A stretch of 15,752 bases of DNA, taken from contig NZ_DYXM01000180.1 in assembly GCF_020742175.1 (NCBI RefSeq), forward strand, positions 1 to 15,752, written 5' to 3'. The translations under genes and the position numbers were made by a program. Below the pieces are notes generated by a model. The model worked only from the letters and a program-made list of their open reading frames with translations, had not been told where the DNA came from and ran no database searches. This DNA is from Dietzia timorensis (lineage in GTDB: Bacteria > Actinomycetota > Actinomycetes > Mycobacteriales > Mycobacteriaceae). Shown here in pieces: positions 13,730-15,752 of the stretch. Numbering within the stretch: the first letter of the stretch is position 1; the number at the start of each line of letters is the position of its first letter.

Positions 13730-15390
13730 GTGTTCGACTGACTCTGGGCCGCCGCGCTCTGGCTGCGGCCGGCGCTATGGGCCTCGCCGCGGCCGTAGTC
13801 GCCGGGACTGCGCTTTCCGTCGACGAAACCTCCGCCGCGTGGACCGACAACGAGGTCGCCCAGGCAACCGCGCCAGCCGCGTGGCCGGTCGGCTGGGCAG
13901 GTGTGCAGGCCGCAAGGATCTACACGCCGAAGATTCAGCACACGCACGGATACGACACCACCTACCGCAGCCAGGCGAAGAATTTCGACACGAGCTCCGG
14001 CGCCGGGTCTAGCGATGTCTCACTCCGCCAGTCTCTCGTCCAGGGAGGGACCGCCGGAGCGAATGGTGTGCAAACCGAAGGTTCCGGAAGCTACACCTTG
14101 GAAACCGGCGGTTACCCCGGAGCGAGCGGGAGCGCACCGCGGGTGGCAATGAGCTCGCAGTCGTGCTCGTACGTGGCCCCCAACTACGTCGCGATTCCCA
14201 CTGGGGGGTCGGGTAGCTGCGGCGCAGGAGCCGGCGACATGTCTGCGGCCGACCACACGCTCAACTCATTCGGTTTCAATATCGACGAGCGAGGCGGGGC
14301 TGGTGACTCGTACGTCAACGCGTTCGGCATCCATACGGGCGTCAAATGCGGCACGAGTTCGGCATCCGTCACCTCACTCTCCGGACAAGTGGACGTCTCT
14401 GGCACGAACAAGACACTAGTGGTCAACGACGGCAGGCCGACTTACTACGACGGCAACTACACGACGATTTGGAAGACCGCCAACGGAACTTCGAACACCG
14501 GGCTCAGCGGCAACTTCGACACCTACAGAGTTCTTGGCGTGATCGAAGGTGTCCGCTACCGCCCACTAGTCAGGACGATCACTCAGCAGAACCCGCCCTA
14601 CGCCCTCGCCGAAATCGGCTTCTATCTCGATACTTACGACGGCACTTTTGGCGCGCGAAATCCGGCGTCGAAGTTCTACTTCTCGCTGTCGCGCTCCGAG
14701 TGCGGCGTGCGGGACGTTCAGCCCGGTGGAGCGACGAACGCGCCGGGTCGTGCGGCTCCGACCCCTGCACTAGATATCCTCACGAACACGACTTTCCCCA
14801 CGAACGACAAACCGTTCGAAGACTTCCAGGGAGCAACCACGCTTTCAGAGCCTGCCCAGCCGTCATCGCGGATAGCGGCGCAGGCCCCCGCCGCGAAATC
14901 GCCAACCGGAGAAGTGCTGAGCACCAGGGCTCCGAAGGAGTCGGCGACAGGTGCCGATGTCACGACGTCGGCACCGCCGGAGTCCGGGGGTACCACGGCG
15001 CCCGGCGCGACCGAAGGCGCCGGCGATGCTGCGGGCACAGAGGACGGAACGTCCGCCGTCACAGCTGAAGAGACGAGTTCATCGGAGGCGAGCACCGCCG
15101 CGGAAACCTCTACGCCCGCGATACCCGCGGAGCCCGGCGCACTGCCCGCAGACACAGAGAAGTGCGGGACCGTCGAGGTCGACGGCGAGGAGCTCGACGC
15201 CGTGATCCCCTCGGGAGCCGAATGCGATAGCGACGCCCGCCGGGCCGCGAGCCGCGCACTCACCGCCTACATCGCTGACGGCACTCAGAACTCGCGCTGG
15301 AAGTCCTTTACCTCGGGCAATCCGGCAGCCGACGGCTGGCGCTGGGCCGCCATCGACACGAAGACCGGCCTGATCGTCTACGTCGAATAG
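13726..15390 (+). CDS. Large third SipW-type substrate: exported protein with linker and small C-terminal domain
   Basis: The 554-residue product overlaps the signal peptidase gene by 4 bp (ATGA). Its N-terminus has GRR (8-10), a hydrophobic core (11-31), then TSAAWTDNEVAQATA (35-49), again a SipW-type cleavage region. The main domain (about 50-340) is rich in Gly, Ser, Thr, Tyr and Asn, looks beta-rich, and has cysteines at 147, 165, 208 and 326. A low-complexity Thr/Ala/Glu/Pro linker spans about 341-478. A compact end domain (480-554) has cysteines at 480 and 500 and an aromatic patch (SRWKSFTS, DGWRWAAID). No LPXTG motif or terminal helix is seen, so it is released or held by partners. 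I do not recognise a known fold. Its position suggests an adhesin or accessory component of the same assembly. Confidence 0.82.
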   Translation: MSVRLTLGRRALAAAGAMGLAAAVVAGTALSVDETSAAWTDNEVAQATAPAAWPVGWAGVQAARIYTPKIQHTHGYDTTYRSQAKNFDTSSGAGSSDVSLRQSLVQGGTAGANGVQTEGSGSYTLETGGYPGASGSAPRVAMSSQSCSYVAPNYVAIPTGGSGSCGAGAGDMSAADHTLNSFGFNIDERGGAGDSYVNAFGIHTGVKCGTSSASVTSLSGQVDVSGTNKTLVVNDGRPTYYDGNYTTIWKTANGTSNTGLSGNFDTYRVLGVIEGVRYRPLVRTITQQNPPYALAEIGFYLDTYDGTFGARNPASKFYFSLSRSECGVRDVQPGGATNAPGRAAPTPALDILTNTTFPTNDKPFEDFQGATTLSEPAQPSSRIAAQAPAAKSPTGEVLSTRAPKESATGADVTTSAPPESGGTTAPGATEGAGDAAGTEDGTSAVTAEETSSSEASTAAETSTPAIPAEPGALPADTEKCGTVEVDGEELDAVIPSGAECDSDARRAASRALTAYIADGTQNSRWKSFTSGNPAADGWRWAAIDTKTGLIVYVE

Positions 15391-15416
15391 GCACAACGCC
15401 AGGGCGAGCAAGACTC

Positions 15417-15453
15417 GAGGGCCCGGCGCGGCACGCAGCTGCGCCGGGCCCTC
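15417..15453. terminator. Strong bidirectional terminator hairpin
   Basis: GAGGGCCCGGCGC (15417-15429) pairs perfectly with GCGCCGGGCCCTC (15441-15453) around an 11-nt loop; a C-G pair extends it by one. It lies between two convergent genes and ends 3 bp before the TetR-family stop. T-runs are absent on both sides. A second pairing, AGGGCGAG (15401-15408) with CTCGCCCT (15451-15458), overlaps the right arm. Confidence 0.75.
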
Positions 15454-15456
15454 GCC

Positions 15457-15752
15457 CTATTTGACGCTCTTGAGCTTCTCGACCACGCCCAGCAGGTCCT
15501 CGACGTTGCGCGCTGTCGAGTCGTCGGAGCCGAGGCTCGCGTTGTAATACAGCCCGTCGCCCATGAGCAGGATCGCCCGGGCGATCGCCGGGTCCTCGAC
15601 CTCCGCGGCGATGAGCTCGAGCCACCGTTCCTGCGTCTTCCCGAACGCCTCGCGGCGCCGCTCCGCCGGAAGCGAATTGAGCCGCGTCGCCGCGATAATT
15701 GCCTGGTCAAGCGGAGAATTCTCGAACACAGAAGTACGCAAGTAGTACGCCG
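15457..15752 (-). CDS. TetR/AcrR-family regulator, C-terminal part; gene starts right of the window
   Basis: The visible 97 residues are the C-terminal ligand-binding part of a TetR-like repressor. The end pattern DPAIARAILLMGDGLYYNASLG is typical of a TetR C-terminal helix pair, and the preceding helix contains SLPAERRREAFGKTQERWLELI. The frame runs unbroken past the TTG at 15741 to the edge (AYYLRTSV), so the DNA-binding helix-turn-helix is outside the window. Its targets are unknown. It is convergent to the surface-protein operon and separated from it only by the terminator, so it is not part of that operon. Confidence 0.75.
   Translation of the reverse strand, partial: AYYLRTSVFENSPLDQAIIAATRLNSLPAERRREAFGKTQERWLELIAAEVEDPAIARAILLMGDGLYYNASLGSDDSTARNVEDLLGVVEKLKSVK

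Noticed and set aside
9579..15390. Sortase-type pilus locus
   Set aside because: No sortase gene and no LPXTG-like motif is present in any of the exported proteins; the signal peptidase has SipW/ER-type Ser and His boxes.
1..15752. CRISPR arrays, tRNA or rRNA genes, insertion sequences
   Set aside because: No regularly spaced repeats, cloverleaf or rRNA-like stretches, transposase motifs or terminal inverted repeats were seen on reading both strands.

Overview
The window looks like chromosome from a high-GC actinobacterium, most plausibly a mycolic-acid-type member of the Corynebacteriales/Mycobacteriales (Corynebacterium, Dietzia and Rhodococcus relatives). The grounds are GC-rich third positions, frequent GTG starts, a stand-alone PapA-like condensation protein, and actinobacterial-type SipW substrates. 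The genus is inference. No rRNA, tRNA, transposase, phage gene or CRISPR array was seen.

Left part (1-5670). The 3' part of a gamma-glutamyltransferase gene enters from the left edge and is followed by a small lipoprotein gene. Convergent to them is a two-gene capB-capC (pgsB-pgsC) operon for poly-gamma-glutamate synthesis. Its CapC is an internal duplication and its CapB has a long acidic C-terminal tail. A GGT-family enzyme beside CapBC recalls the capBCAD arrangement in Bacillus, where the GGT relative CapD processes the polymer. No capA is visible in the window. Upstream on the same strand are a small GNAT acetyltransferase and an alpha/beta hydrolase that lacks the usual C-terminal histidine.

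Middle (5716-9573). Divergent from the hydrolase is a condensation-domain acyltransferase-like protein, then a small four-helix membrane protein, then a clear TPP (THI-box) riboswitch preceding thiC. The first two have no evident functional link to thiC.

Right part (9579-15390) is the most interesting region. It encodes a probable surface or extracellular protein assembly system with a dedicated signal peptidase. On the plus strand are two paralogous TasA/camelysin-like secreted proteins with SipW-type signal peptides, a Ser/His (ER-type, SipW-like) signal peptidase, and a third, much larger SipW-type substrate. The last three are tightly packed or overlapping. Divergent from them, across a 513-bp AT-rich intergenic region with a perfect 9-bp palindrome, is a secreted, membrane-anchored protein with thrombospondin-type-3 calcium loops and an Ig-like domain. 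It could be the anchor or receptor of the assembly. A strong GC-rich hairpin separates this locus from a convergent, truncated TetR-family regulator gene at the right edge.
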